A program made the position numbers and the translations under genes. This document shows positions 22,560 to 34,031 of a DNA stretch of 64,000 bases, in pieces. The stretch comes from Chaunax sp. Z400 (taxonomy: Eukaryota > Chordata > Actinopteri > Lophiiformes > Chaunacidae), in assembly GCA_037577475.1 (NCBI GenBank), contig CM075204.1, positions 8,005,355-8,069,354 on the forward strand, written 5' to 3'. Under the pieces are notes generated by a model. The model was not told the DNA's origin. It saw only the letters and a list, made by a program, of their open reading frames with translations, and did not search any database. How positions within the stretch are numbered: the stretch's first letter is position 1; each line of letters starts with the position of its first letter.

Positions 22560-24750
22560 ACATCGGTATGACACACAAAGCCTCACCACATAGACTTTTT
22601 AAAAAGTCTGTAGTTGTTGGAGGACAACTTTCTCCATCACTCCAGACAGAAAAGGCAGCAATGAGATAGGTCTGAAGTTTGAAGCATCAGTAGAGTCCAA
22701 ATTAGTCCTGAAGAGAAGGCGTACTGCATGTTTATGATGCACAACATGGAGCCAACCATTCGTGATTGCTAAAATAAAAAAAGCCCCATCACACCAAAAA
22801 CCTCTTTGAAGAGTCTAAAAGAGATTGACGCCAAAGTTCCATTTAGTCGGTTTCAATTTATGAACAGACCCAAGACATCCAGGGCTGAGGGCGAGCTGAT
22901 TGGATCACAGGTAAAGGAAGCAGAATGTGATATGAGTTGGGAAATCTTATCTCTCATCACTTTACAGAAGACAGACTTATAGACATATAGGGGTAGCAGA
23001 TTAATCATTTAAGACATTGAATAGGATAATTTGCTTATAGCAGTGACTTGAAATTAAGTCAGGGTAATATTAGATCCTTGCTGCCTCAACAGCATCATGG
23101 TATTTACTGTGGCTATTTATTTAAGTTTCGTAGAACTCGTGAAGTTGATCTTTTTCCCACTTCCTCTCTGCTCTTCTGCGTTGCCCGAGTCGTCTCTTTT
23201 AACCACAGCTGGGGGTTTAGATTCAGGGCAGGATGACCTCATGGGGGCGACAGAGCTGAGGGTGGCAGAGCAGGTTACATTAAATAAAGATAAGATAGCT
23301 TCAACACATACATGTGATGGAGGAATATCTCTGTCATAGATAGGAGTTTAGAGTTCATATAAGCATTAGTGAAATGATCAGCTGCGTAGGAGGTGATTAG
23401 CTGAGAGCTCGTGGCAGGGACACTAGCACGGATAACTAGATCAGGAAGGTGGACTTCAAAGATGGTCTTGGTCAGAAAATGTCGCATCACAGATTTCACA
23501 TAAATGCACAGATATACCAAGTGAAAGCATTAAGATCAAGAGCTTGGCTACAGGCTGACTGCAGCCAGGTGAGGAGACTGAGGATCCTGCTGAAGCGAAC
23601 CAGCTGGCTGACGAGGTAGGTACCTGATATTGACAAAGGTCGTCACTGATTGGATGGACACACTGGCCGTCTTTTTAATAGGAAGGAAATTCGCCATACG
23701 CATTTGCTGTTTTCAAAGGACACCAGGAACCAGGACGGGGAAATCAAAAACATTAAGATGCAAAAAAAGTGTGGCAAAAAGGTCCCCGAAAACTTATGAA
23801 AAACTGTTATTAAACTTAGTATAAATAACATCCAATCAGTAGCAGCCTCTGTTGATAGCTGGTACCTACCTTTTACCGCAGAAGCTAAAGTCATTGTGTT
23901 TTCTGATTTGTGGTTGTGGTTTCTGTTTTGCCGTCATGATTTCTGATTTGTTGTCATGTTTTGTTAATTTGTGAGTTGTTGTGTTTTGTTATTGGTGTGT
24001 GTATTGTATTTGTACAGTATTGTGTGCGTTATCTGGTGTGTGTTTTGGATTTGTTTTAGTGTTTTCCTATTTCTCTCTGTGATTTGGACTTCAGGGCCAC
24101 CGTAATTAAATGAGGTGGGGAGTGTTAGCAGAAGTGCTTTGAGTTTAACCAGTATGTCAGGAGCGGGTGCATTATAGAAGCGAATGCCCCTTATCATAGA
24201 GTCACCGGCTATGAGGGTAGGAGGGAAAAGAGTCGTGGAGGAGGGTGTTCCCTGTCATGATGCTTCTGCACCCATGCATAATTGGATTGTACATTATTTA
24301 CATAGTGGGAGATGGAGGAGATGGGGATTGTGGGCTGTCTGCACAGGACAGTGGATGTTCGCTTACCTCCATCTGTGTTGAGTTTCGTTTTCCAGGTTTG
24401 TGCAGGGTGACAGGCGTGAGAAGAAGGTCTTAGTTTTGGAGTTCGAGGACCTCCTGAGCGTCTGATTACTTCCTCCAACAATATCCTACGGCGGCCCTTT
24501 CCTGTGGTGGATTGACCCCTATGAGCGACTCAGTCACCACTTGCCGCATGAGGACATGATTAGTTGGTGTCAGAAGGGACCACAGTCAGGTGACGATCCA
24601 GGCCTGGAGGGGGTGAGGCAGCCCCATCTGACTCCGTCTTGCAACCACAGACATCCACCTTGAGCCAAGACGACTGCTGGTTCTGTGTTGTGCAGGAAGA
24701 GAGTCATGGGCAAGTGGTGTGGTCGCACAGAGCTGTGTCGTGAAGGGTCA
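22560..24750 (-). pseudogene. Antisense jockey-type LINE relic
   Basis: On the minus strand around 22,720-22,600 the sequence encodes NLDSTDASNFRPISLLPFLS and then GVMEKVVLQQLQ, the conserved N-terminal part of a jockey-superfamily reverse transcriptase. The remainder up to about 24,750 resembles upstream parts of the same sort of element read in antisense (for example 23,060-23,100 and 23,580-23,610), but it is heavily decayed and this extent is less certain. Stops and deletions remove any function. A small inverted-repeat element lies inside it at 23,614-23,871. Confidence 0.55.
23614..23871. mobile_element. 258-bp inverted-repeat element nested in LINE
   Basis: The left arm (23,614-23,656) starts aggtaggtacc and ends actgattggatg. 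The right arm (23,829-23,871) starts catccaatcagtagc and ends ggtacctacct. The arms are about 43 bp and roughly three-quarters identical as reverse complements, with the outer 11 bases and inner 12 bases identical. This is the form of a MITE. No clear target duplication was found, so the superfamily is open. Confidence 0.6.
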
Positions 24751-24956
24751 CACTGAGCTAGGCAATCCTTTCATACTGCTGATGGGCCTCATATATGAAT
24801 CGGTTCATCAGTGAGCCGCCATATATCCTCCTTAAAGTCAGCGATCTCTTTGTTTACTTTCTTTATTATCACACAGTCTTCACAGGGAATGAGTGGCAGG
24901 ATGCTGGAGAGAAATCCACCCACCAACCACATAAACAAATCATTTTCTCACATTTA

Positions 24957-25295
24957 AAGACACACCCTCATGGACATTTGACGTCACCTCTAGTGGTGTT
25001 TCACTGTATGAACCTGGACCGTTTCACTGTATGAACCTGGACCGTTTCACTGTATGAACCTCCTCCTGTTCGGTTAAATATCAGTGCATTGGCTCATGCA
25101 GTCTGCTGTTGATGGGACAGAGGATTGGGGGCCTGTGCAGCAGAGAGTCCACCAGCCAAGCACCACATACTTGTCCCTCAGCAGAACAAGTGCAGCTGTT
25201 TAAATTGCAAAAAGGAATTGTACAGGCCCTGAATGAACTTGCACCATGGACTTTAGACCAAGTGCTTTAGTTTAAAAAGAGCCCTCAGTGTTAGC
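24957..25295 (+). mobile_element. Dispersed family A, copy 3 (three 23-bp units)
   Basis: The copy opens with 'acatttgacgtcacctctagtggtg' as in copy 2. It has three gtttcactgtatgaacc units, then jumps to 'cctcctcctgttcggttaaatatcagtgc', 'gggacagaggattggg' and 'gagagtccaccagcc', matching copy 4. The central part present in copies 1, 2 and 4 is missing here. The right end has 'aacttgcaccatggactttagacc', similar to copies 2 and 4. Confidence 0.68.
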
Positions 25296-26501
25296 TGTGA
25301 GATGCTTGTATGAACAGGGCTGCAGGAGCAGGGGGATTTTCCCTCATATAACCTAATTAGACATCAGATTAGGGTTGTTATGTGAATGGTTTATTCATTA
25401 TCCAAAGGTTCACTTAATGGGCCAAACTCACTCTAGATGCTCATTATCAAACTTGGCAACACATCATAATATCCTATCGTTTTGATCTTCCCGAACGACA
25501 GGACTGTAAAGAAAGGCAGAGAGAGACGAGTGCAGTCCCAACTAACAACGTGCCAGATCAGAGCTTTGATTAAACATTGAAGAACCGCCTCACACAAAGA
25601 ACACTGTCATCTCTCTGGTCTGTGTCCATGGACTCCCACGAGTCTCCTGCCCCCTATTGTCCAGCCAGCACTGAAGCCACGCCCTTGAGCGGGGTTAACC
25701 TCATCCTATTGGCCAGACCAACCTTTGATGGTTTCCCTGGTGCCAGCAGTGAAGAGGTGGATGTAGAATATTCACTCCTTCTTCAGTCAAATGCCTAATG
25801 AGCAAACATGGGTGGGGACTGGCTTTTGATTGGCAGGCTACACTAAATATGGAGTATCAAGGTCACTCTTAATAAGATGCTGTTGATTCATGTTTGTCAT
25901 GGATCCACTGGGTCAGCACAGATGATGTCCCATGATAGTGTGTGAGCTCATATTTTGAAGAAAATGCTATAAAAGAAGAATATGAATAAAACAATGAGCA
26001 GCAGGCACCAAGTACTGCCTCATGAGTATTCTTTTCCATGTTCCATTTGTTTGATATGCATAATCATGTCACCGTGATTGTCTAACCCTAGAGGAAGAAA
26101 GGAATGGCACACTTGGACAAAAAAAAAAAGCAAATGAAAAGAATGAAAGTTATCTTTCAGTGAATTTGTGGGAGACCCAGCAGAAACGAAGTGGAGGACA
26201 GAGCATGGAGTAAAAACATGTCGGGGTTAATTGGAACTAAAGGGTGATCAATGTCAGTCTGACATTTAAATAAAGCTATCATTACTCTGTATCCTATTTA
26301 CTGTCAACAGCCTAATGAGAAGAACAACATTAACATGTTTTATGTCTGGCACACACTGCCCACCTCTGCTCATGTGTGCCAGCTACCTATTGTGGTTTGC
26401 ATGTGTGTCCACACAGGCTACTGCCATGCAGCATCCTTCTACAGTGAGCTTACCTTTGTCAAGAACAATAATGATGTCATGATTTTTGTTTACCCTTGTT
26501 C
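25296..26501. other. Unique non-coding sequence, no gene seen
   Basis: The sequence is non-repetitive. The part 25,340-25,500 is AT-rich with homeodomain-like words (cctaattagac). The short frame at 25,577-25,798 shows no domain. Confidence 0.4.

Positions 26502-26540
<39 letters not shown>
26502..26540. repeat. (GA)n microsatellite
   Basis: About 19 GA units with one AAA interruption. Confidence 0.95.
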
Positions 26541-26589
26541 CATTCACCTAATGTTGATGTTTCATGTCTGACTTATATTTCATATAAAG

Positions 26590-27000
26590 CACATTTTATT
26601 TCTTTATTCAGGATCCCCATTAATTTAGTACCAACTATTCTTCCTCACGTCAACATGTCAACACAAAACACACAAAAGACAAGACATGCAAACAACATAT
26701 TATGAAATTCTACAGTAGCAGCAAAATTAAACAGAGAAAAACCACCTCTCTCACATCCACATGTCACATAATAGTCTAAACAAGCAGGTATGCACAATAT
26801 GCACAGCAGTACTGCACAGTACACTCATGTGCAGGTCAACATCACATCCACCTCACCACACAGAATGTCATAACTATAACTCAACAGTCATCATTCCAGC
26901 CCCGAGCCCATTGGTTCCTACTGAAGGTGTAAGGTCGCAAATAAATCAGGGATTTATTCTGCAGTACTGCTTTTAATACTGATCTCCATACAGTATGTCC
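26590..27000 (-). repeat. Dispersed repeat resembling a LINE 3' tail, antisense
   Basis: 'tatttctttattcaggatccccatta' followed by 'caactattcttcctcac' is a motif I know from many fish genomes. It appears to be the reverse complement of a retroelement 3' end. The right limit is vague; the part after 26,720 is only weakly similar. Confidence 0.4.
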
Positions 27001-27675
27001 ATAACACAATTACAAAAATCTGTCAAGTCACAAACTCTGGTCAGACAACATTTAAAGCTGCAGTAATACAACATTTATGGCCAATTAGGAGCAGCAGAAC
27101 AAGCTAGAAACAAACCATCAGACACTCAACACCTTATCAATGTGTTGTCCTGAATGCAAGCAAACAACTGAGCAAATTAGTTCCACATCAAACTCAGTCC
27201 AGTGAAATAACATAAAAGTTCCATAGTTACTCTTTTTATTATTTTTCTGGATTGGTTAATGAGGGAAATATCTGACTCTGGAGCTGCTAAATGTTCCACT
27301 GTGTTCACCAGCTAGTTGCTAACTGTGTCTATCTGACAGATCTGCACAGCTGCTTCATCAAAGCTGCAGGTGACAGGAAACAGCTTCCTGCTGCTGGAAT
27401 CTTGTGGAAGCCAAAATAAATACCTCAGAGCTTCAGATATATTCATATTACATCTTGTGCTCATCAGGAGAGGATGTTTGCTCAGTGTTGGAGTCTATTC
27501 TTTATATTTTATTGTACTGGAGTCTTATGTTCAGGATTATTTAGGTGTCATTTTCAAAACCCAGGTATCGTGTGGTACGCCTCCCAGTAAACCAGTATGA
27601 CTCAACAGAAACAACAGATAACAACATAAACGTGACAATGACATAAATAAACAAAAACAACATTCATAAAAGGCA

Positions 27676-27678
<3 letters not shown>
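27001..27678. other. Non-coding; possible unclassified repeat
   Basis: The phrase 'gctgctaaatgttccactgtgttcaccagctagttgctaac' (27,282-27,322, shown here in outline) recalls a dispersed fish repeat whose class I cannot give. No gene is seen. Confidence 0.3.

Positions 27679-27753
<75 letters not shown>
27679..27753. repeat. (TG)n microsatellite
   Basis: An uninterrupted run of about 37 TG units. Confidence 0.98.
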
Positions 27754-27754
<1 letters not shown>

Positions 27755-27903
27755 AGTTAGTGTAGATGCGAGAAATTGAACTCAGATGAACAAGGATGAA
27801 GGGAGATAGAGATAGATATATCTCTATATTGATATATTAAATGATAATATATCAATTTTCCGTTTTGATAGTAATCACAATAATGATTTACAGCAGTAAC
27901 CCT

Positions 27904-27928
27904 CCCCCACCCCCCACCCCCCACCCCC
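27904..27928. repeat. C-rich (CCCCCA)n run
   Basis: Four blocks of C5-6 separated by single A. Such a strand could form an i-motif, with a G-quadruplex on the other strand. Confidence 0.85.
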
Positions 27929-29101
27929 TTTTAAGTTTTAAGATCATTATTATCATCGTCATCACCACCAGAAATGGGTTGTAGGTGTAAATACGCCGTT
28001 CAGTCATGACATCACAGTCGTCGGCCATGTCTCATGATGTCACCTGTCAGTGGGCGGGACCTACGAACCAGTAAGTAGTCAGTATGACCGGCGTGTGTTT
28101 TTGCTCTGGAGCTCTATTGTACTGATGAATGAGATAAACTAAAGCTTCTCATCCAGCCCAGCAAATATTAATGACTCCAGTTTGTCCTGAGAGGGATTGT
28201 CTATAGGCTTTCCAACCCGGGAAAAACAAACCAAAAACTCTCTAATTCAGAGTTAATGTGCTCTACGGGAGTTCGATTATTCTTCAGCTCCATCCTCTGA
28301 GTTCTGTGGACCGACTATCAAACCACACAGCAGCCATCCTAACAGCTGATAGCAGACACTGGCCAGAAACACAAAGCTCATCTGTAAGATGTGAGAGGCT
28401 TCACTGTTGTGTGCAGTCACACTAGTGTTTCTGTTTACTTCATGACATCCTGGTTTTTTGGGGTTTTTTTTTGTAGAGATGAGGACTCATTGTACTGAGC
28501 ACCGTCTGACTCCCCTGTGTCCAGTTAACTAGTTTTCATTATGGAGTTCCTGCACGTTCTCAGCAGAGCTGTGCTGTGAAGTTACTCTGATGGGCTCATA
28601 TTGGCACTGATGTGTTAAAGGTACAGGAAGCCATCAGTATCATGTTTTTAGTCTGTCCACACTTTTATAGGCTAATAAATATGACATTCATTTAGTAAGA
28701 AAGGGAAAATGTTAAACTATAAAAGCCTGATTAGGCCTAAATATTCTTAGAAATTGGCCCCTTGGAAGGATGTGGTTGATGATACCTGATCCAAACCAAG
28801 AAGTGTGTGTAGAGGATCGTTGGTCTGTATCGGACCCTGACGGATGCGGAATCAATCAACATGTAGATCCTGGCTCGGTTGATTAGTCCTATCTTCTTTA
28901 ATTTCCCATCAAAGTGTCAGGAAGATCACTCGTTTCCCAAATTAAACATCATTCACTGGTAACTTATTCAAGAGATTCCAATTAGCTGAAAAGTGGTTCT
29001 TCATGATTGTGTTCCCCAGACCCGCCCCCTTTCCCATTCAAATACTTAAAAGAGAGCCTTAAAGGAGAAGGCTCCCTCCCACCACCCATCCTTCTTTATC
29101 C

Positions 29102-29104
<3 letters not shown>
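27929..29104. other. Unique non-coding sequence, no gene seen
   Basis: The stretch 27,985-28,110 has several CpGs and a gggcgggac box, a faint promoter-like texture, but no exon or TATA was found. No repeat was recognised. Confidence 0.4.
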
Positions 29105-29194
<90 letters not shown>

Positions 29195-29203
29195 GTGTGT
29201 GTG
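29105..29203. repeat. (GT)n microsatellite
   Basis: About 48 GT units with one GC interruption near the right end. It produces spurious Cys/Val frames. Confidence 0.98.
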
Positions 29204-31481
29204 CTGCTGTTAGTGAGCTCTATCAACTGGTATAAATCTTTAATTTTGGAGATCAGCATTAACGGGCCGAAACAGCCTCAGATCTGGGCTCCGCTCCCTG
29301 CTTTCATCCCCTCGGCTTGAGAAATTCCAGGAGGGGGAGCGGGGGGGGGGGGCTCCACGATCGTTTGCTCCCATAAGTACACAAAATTAGCTGCTTATCA
29401 GTTGATCTTTGTACATGATCCTTCAGAAATCTTCTCTGTGAGTCCAAGGCTGCTGCCTTTACCAAAGCCTTGAATCCCTGCTCGGCTCCACAGAGAGGGG
29501 CTGGTGGAGGCAGGGGATGGAGGGAGCTCTAATTAAATCACTTTTCAAAGACAATAAGGCCAGATCCTCCTCCTGTTCCTGAACTTCTCCCGCTGCCAAC
29601 AGACACTAAGCCTCTGCTATTTACCACAAAGCTCCGTGGCCTGAAGGAAGTTTAATGTCATTAATATGTTTCAGCCTTGTTTAATCAAAATTCAGCAGGT
29701 AGAAAAATAAAGATTGCAGCGGATAGAGAGAGACGTGGGAGAAGAAGAAGGCCTGGGTGGAGAGAAGCAGGGAGCTGCAAGTTTGCCTTTGTTTTGATGG
29801 ATCCCCTCGTTTGTTTGCTCAACTCTCTTAATCAATCAGGCACCTCACACATCATTTTGAGTTCTACTCTGAATTCCTTTGCCAAATGCGAGTATTGGTT
29901 ATTCTCCAGGCTGTTTCGTAATGTTTGCTGTTGCCCTGTATTTCTCCACGTTAATGAGTGCAGGGTGTAGAATTACACTGGCCACTGCCTGTTAATGGGG
30001 CCTGTGAAAGCTGGAGAGTGACTGCAGCTCTCGTTAGCCAAGCTGGCGGCTATTGATTGCGGCAGGCCACTGGGGGCTCCCTACCTGCGGTTGACTTTGT
30101 ACTTCTGCAGGAGTTGTAAGGGTCTGCTGAACAACAGGGACCACGCACATCTCAAACAAGGTCTATGAAAAGCCTATCAATTAGGCTTTGAAGGTCAAGC
30201 AAACTCTCCCCCCCACACACACACACACACACACTCTCTGTCTCCCCACACTAGCGTGGTCTTGTGAAGACAGTATCTCCTCTGCTCCCTCCAAAATACA
30301 TCTGAAGACTCCATTCAATTAAATATCTCTCAGCTCCAGCTGCTCCCTAAGTGAAAGGTCAACTAAGTCCAGGAGGCTAAGAGAGAAAGGCTTGGCTTCT
30401 TCACAACCCCTCCCCACAACAAAGCCTCCCCCAAGCAGGCGCTCTCGCTCTTAATGATACCCACTGGTCAATCCCTAACTAGCAGTGACAGTTACCCCCA
30501 GAAGCACCACTGCAGACCAGAGCCAATCGATCAGGTGGGGAAAAAAATACATATAATGATAACCTGCAGACATAATGTCAAGCCCTTGCACTGTCCCAAT
30601 TGGTTGACATTCAGGTAGATAGTGGGGGGAGTGAGCTGGCCAGACATCAAAAGCGAGGTGCAGCAGTTGACTGCCTTGCTCTCTTGCGCCCACTGAGGTG
30701 GGTTAAGCCTCTCACATGAACTCTAATTATCCACACTGTGGCCTCAGGGAGTCCCAGAGGGATGGCCATAGAGCCCAGCGACACACACACACTCAATAAC
30801 CATCAACACAAACACCACCTAATTGAGTCAAATTCTGCCTCATTATTTAAGCTTTACAGCAACCATGATAAAAGTGAAGCCGTGTGTGTGTGTGTGTGGG
30901 GGGGGGGGACCCAAGGAAGCCACAGTGGTCCAATTTACAGGGCATTTTTTTAAAGACGAAAAAACAATCCATAATAAACCATTTTACATGTTTGGATATG
31001 CTTAATCTACTGTGCCTTCAGTGGAACCATGCATGTCCATATCCATCAGTGTACATGGATACATGCAAGATTTCAGTCTTCCAAAGTGGTTTGAAGTTAT
31101 GAGAGTTTTTTTGGATCTGTCACCTCTAGAAGAAGAGGAGACTGCAAACCTCCACCAAGGCTGAGAATTCCCTCCAAAGGGTCCATTCTGCCCACATTTA
31201 TATGCAACAACTAGATATATTATTTCAACATGAAAACATACACATAGAACTTGGATTCCGTTCATTTTGTTATCGGGAAAACATATGTTCCAAACAAGTC
31301 AGTGTTTCCTGAAGTTTAATGCAATCTCTCGGTAACTTTTTGAGTTAAATGTCTGCCCTCAGGGTTCTTACCAAAAAAATCCTGGATCTGGATCCACTCA
31401 ATACTGTATGTAATCCAGCTGAAACACAGAAAAACCAACAACCTGAACCAACAAACTTTGGCGGATGATAAGTGGTAATGT
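29204..31481. promoter_or_regulatory. Unique region with candidate conserved elements
   Basis: No gene is seen. The part 29,370-30,180 is long, non-repetitive and has AT-rich regulatory-looking words (ctctaattaaatc, gtcattaatatg, tcaattaggc) in moderately GC-rich surroundings. This is the texture of conserved enhancers. A G-run lies at 29,340-29,350. Short (AC)n and (GT)n runs lie at 30,214-30,234 and 30,882-30,898. Confidence 0.3.
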
Positions 31482-31826
31482 TTGGAGCCTATCCCAGCTG
31501 ACTTTGGGCGGGAGGCGGGGTTCACCCTGGACAAGCCACCAGCTCATCACAGGACCACATAGAAAGACAAACAACCATTAACACTCACATTCACACCTAC
31601 AGTCAGTTTAGAGTCACCAGTTCACCTCTACTGTATGTTTTTGGTGGTGGGAGGAAGCCGGAGAACCCGGAGAGAACCCATACAGACACAGGGAGAACAT
31701 GGAGAGAACCCACACAGACACGGGGCGAACATGGAGACTCCACACAGAAAAGTCCCAGGCCTTCAGGTGGATCTGAACCCAGGACATTCCTGCTGTGAGG
31801 AAACAGTACTACACACTGCGCTTTAG
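31482..31826 (+). repeat. Dispersed teleost repeat B, main copy
   Basis: The order is 'gcctatcccagctgac', 'gggcgggaggcggggttcac', 'cctggacaagccaccagc', 'acaaccattaacactcac', 'ggtgggaggaagccggag', 'gaacccaggacattcctgctg'. I recognise this order from very many fish loci. It has no clear open frame and its element class is uncertain. An internal 'ggagagaacccayacagacac' block is partly duplicated. Antisense fragments lie at 1 and 18,888. Confidence 0.75.
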
Positions 31827-33560
31827 CTGGGGAGCAATAGTCCGAAAAAGATGGGAAAGAAGGGGGGCCTTGGACTGTTTGTGTATGAATTCAATGGTTT
31901 ATAGTTGTTGAAAATACACAGTTTTAGCATATTGATGCATTATCAGGTCACAATGAATTCATATTTACTGCCCCAAACAGTAATCATTAATCTATACAGT
32001 AAATATATATCATTACATGGTATTATTTAAACACAGAAACCTACATAATATTAAAAATTAAATAGAAATGCATTTTTGCATTATGAAGTCCAAGAAAACA
32101 GCTTAAATTGTCAAATCCTCTGCCACGGACTACGAACTGTTTGATTTTACTTCACTCCCCTCTTTTCTTTTGGTTTAAAAATTTCTTTTTTTAATTTTTA
32201 TTTATTGGTGACATTGTGATAACAGAGACAAACATACACATAATGACATGAAGCATTTATGGAGATATAACCTTTAAGATTCAAGGATTAATGATGAGGA
32301 ACCCTTTAAGTAGGCTATGTGTGTGTGATGTGTATGTGTGTGCATGTTTGGTGAGAGTAGTATATGTGAGGCACAGAGACAGATATAAATAATAATAGTA
32401 ATAATAATAACATATAAAATCATGATGTCGATCATGGTCTGAACATTATAACATATTTTGTTGTTTCACTGATTCGTTAAAAAACACACCACCACCAACA
32501 CAGTCCCTGTTTTCCACCACAGGTCCTGCTTAGTCTACTATAGCAGCTAACTTTAACTTCAAAATGTACATGATTTTAGTAAATGAGATAAAATGGTGTT
32601 TGTTAACAGTCTCAGGTAGACGTGTGTATTTGCATTATTATCAGTGAGCTCAGTATAGATGTGCCATGTGTCTGTCTGGTTCATCTTTTAGGGTTAGGGT
32701 TAAAAGGCCTCTCCCATGGTCCCCTTCTCAAATTTGAATCGTGTCCCATTTTGGATATGAACCGGAGAGACGGCCTGACTCCAGCGGTAAAAAGTGCTGG
32801 GCTCGGCCGCCTCAAACTCCCATCAATAGGCTGTGGAGAGGCAGCCAAGCAGCAGTAAGACAGGATGGCTGCCGCTGCTTCACTGATGGCAGACTGCAGG
32901 AGGCTACGGTGAGACACTCAGAGACCAGAAGGATCCCTTACACACTGAAGTCTCTATCTGCCTCACCCTCTCTACCCAGAAGAAAAAGTGCAGACTAAAG
33001 GCGATCACATTTCCCATATTATCAATAGTATCTGCTCTGTGGCCCTGCAGCGATCCTGTCGCCTGTGGCCTTCTAACCTTGTTCTACAGTCTATGTCCTT
33101 CTCTACCACTTTGCTGCTCTGACTGGAAATGCTGGTGACAGTCAACTTTTGTGGAACCGGCTCAATATCACTCCATCATGAAGAAAATGGAACTTATGCG
33201 AGGCCTACTTCATGAACACGCAGAACACTGTTTCATATGTGTACCTGTGATAAGACTGCGTGTGGCCCAGCAAACACAAAGGGGCCTACGATGTTCAGAT
33301 TTCAAGCTTTATTATCTGTATGTATACCCAGTGTAATTGTTCTGTTTCAGTGAACCTAAAATAATAATAATAATAATCCAAGTAAAAACATATCTAATCT
33401 GAATCTATAGTATGACAACCAAGGATTGAGACATCAGAAAGTTGAACTTCTTATACAAGAACAGATCAAGAACAGTATGAAAGGAAGAGACGTAACATCA
33501 AATATGAATGAATGATATGAATTGATATGACAACTAGACAGGCACTCAGAGAGAACATCC
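31827..33560. other. Non-coding; CpG-rich patch at 32,740-32,900
   Basis: No gene is seen. The patch 32,740-32,900 is richer in CpG than its surroundings and ends abruptly on both sides. It may be an unrecognised insertion, but no termini or domain were found. Confidence 0.35.
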
Positions 33561-33606
33561 GAAAAAATGTGTGGATCTGCCTCAAAATCTAATTACCCCT
33601 TCTACT

Positions 33607-33666
<60 letters not shown>

Positions 33667-33919
33667 GATGAAAAAGTAACGTGAGTGTTAACAAATACCT
33701 TATCTCAGTGTTAAAGAAAGTGAAATGAAAAATATGTCCTGGACCCACATCTTGATGCAGATCTACCTCAAAATCTAATCACCTCTGTCCCGTTCTGAGG
33801 GTCGACCCATCTTATGGAGATATTCAGCTAACAGACAGACAGACAGAGACACAGACAGTCAGACAGACAGACACACAGACAGACAGACAGACACACAGAC
33901 AGTCAGACATTCAGACAGC
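33561..33919 (+). repeat. Two fragments of an RTE-like LINE tail with microsatellites
   Basis: The phrases 'tgtggatctgcctcaaaatctaatta' (33,570) and 'gcagatctacctcaaaatctaatc' (33,757) are the same sequence twice. The second continues through 'ggagatattcagctaacagacagac', typical of an RTE-type fish LINE 3' end. Between them is a (TTA)n microsatellite (33,609-33,664), and the second runs into an (ACAG)n tail (33,831-33,919). Confidence 0.5.
33609..33664. repeat. (TTA)n microsatellite
   Basis: About 18 uninterrupted trinucleotide units. Confidence 0.97.
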
Positions 33920-33990
33920 ATTGATGTCTGTCTAATTAATGAATGATTAATTAATAATTAATTTTTACTGTTTGACTGTTATTACTATTA

Positions 33991-34031
33991 CTGTTTGGCA
34001 CTAATAATTAATAATTATTAGTGCCAAACAG
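33991..34031. repeat. Perfect 41-bp palindrome
   Basis: The 19-bp arm ctgtttggcactaataatt is followed by a 3-base centre and its exact reverse complement. It can form a cruciform or a hairpin RNA. Confidence 0.95.

Noticed and set aside
27985..28110. Possible promoter with GC box
   Set aside because: One gggcggg box and several CpGs without an exon, donor or paired motif is too little.
32740..32900. CpG-rich patch as a promoter or exon
   Set aside because: No splice sites, core promoter motif or domain seen; kept only as an unexplained patch.
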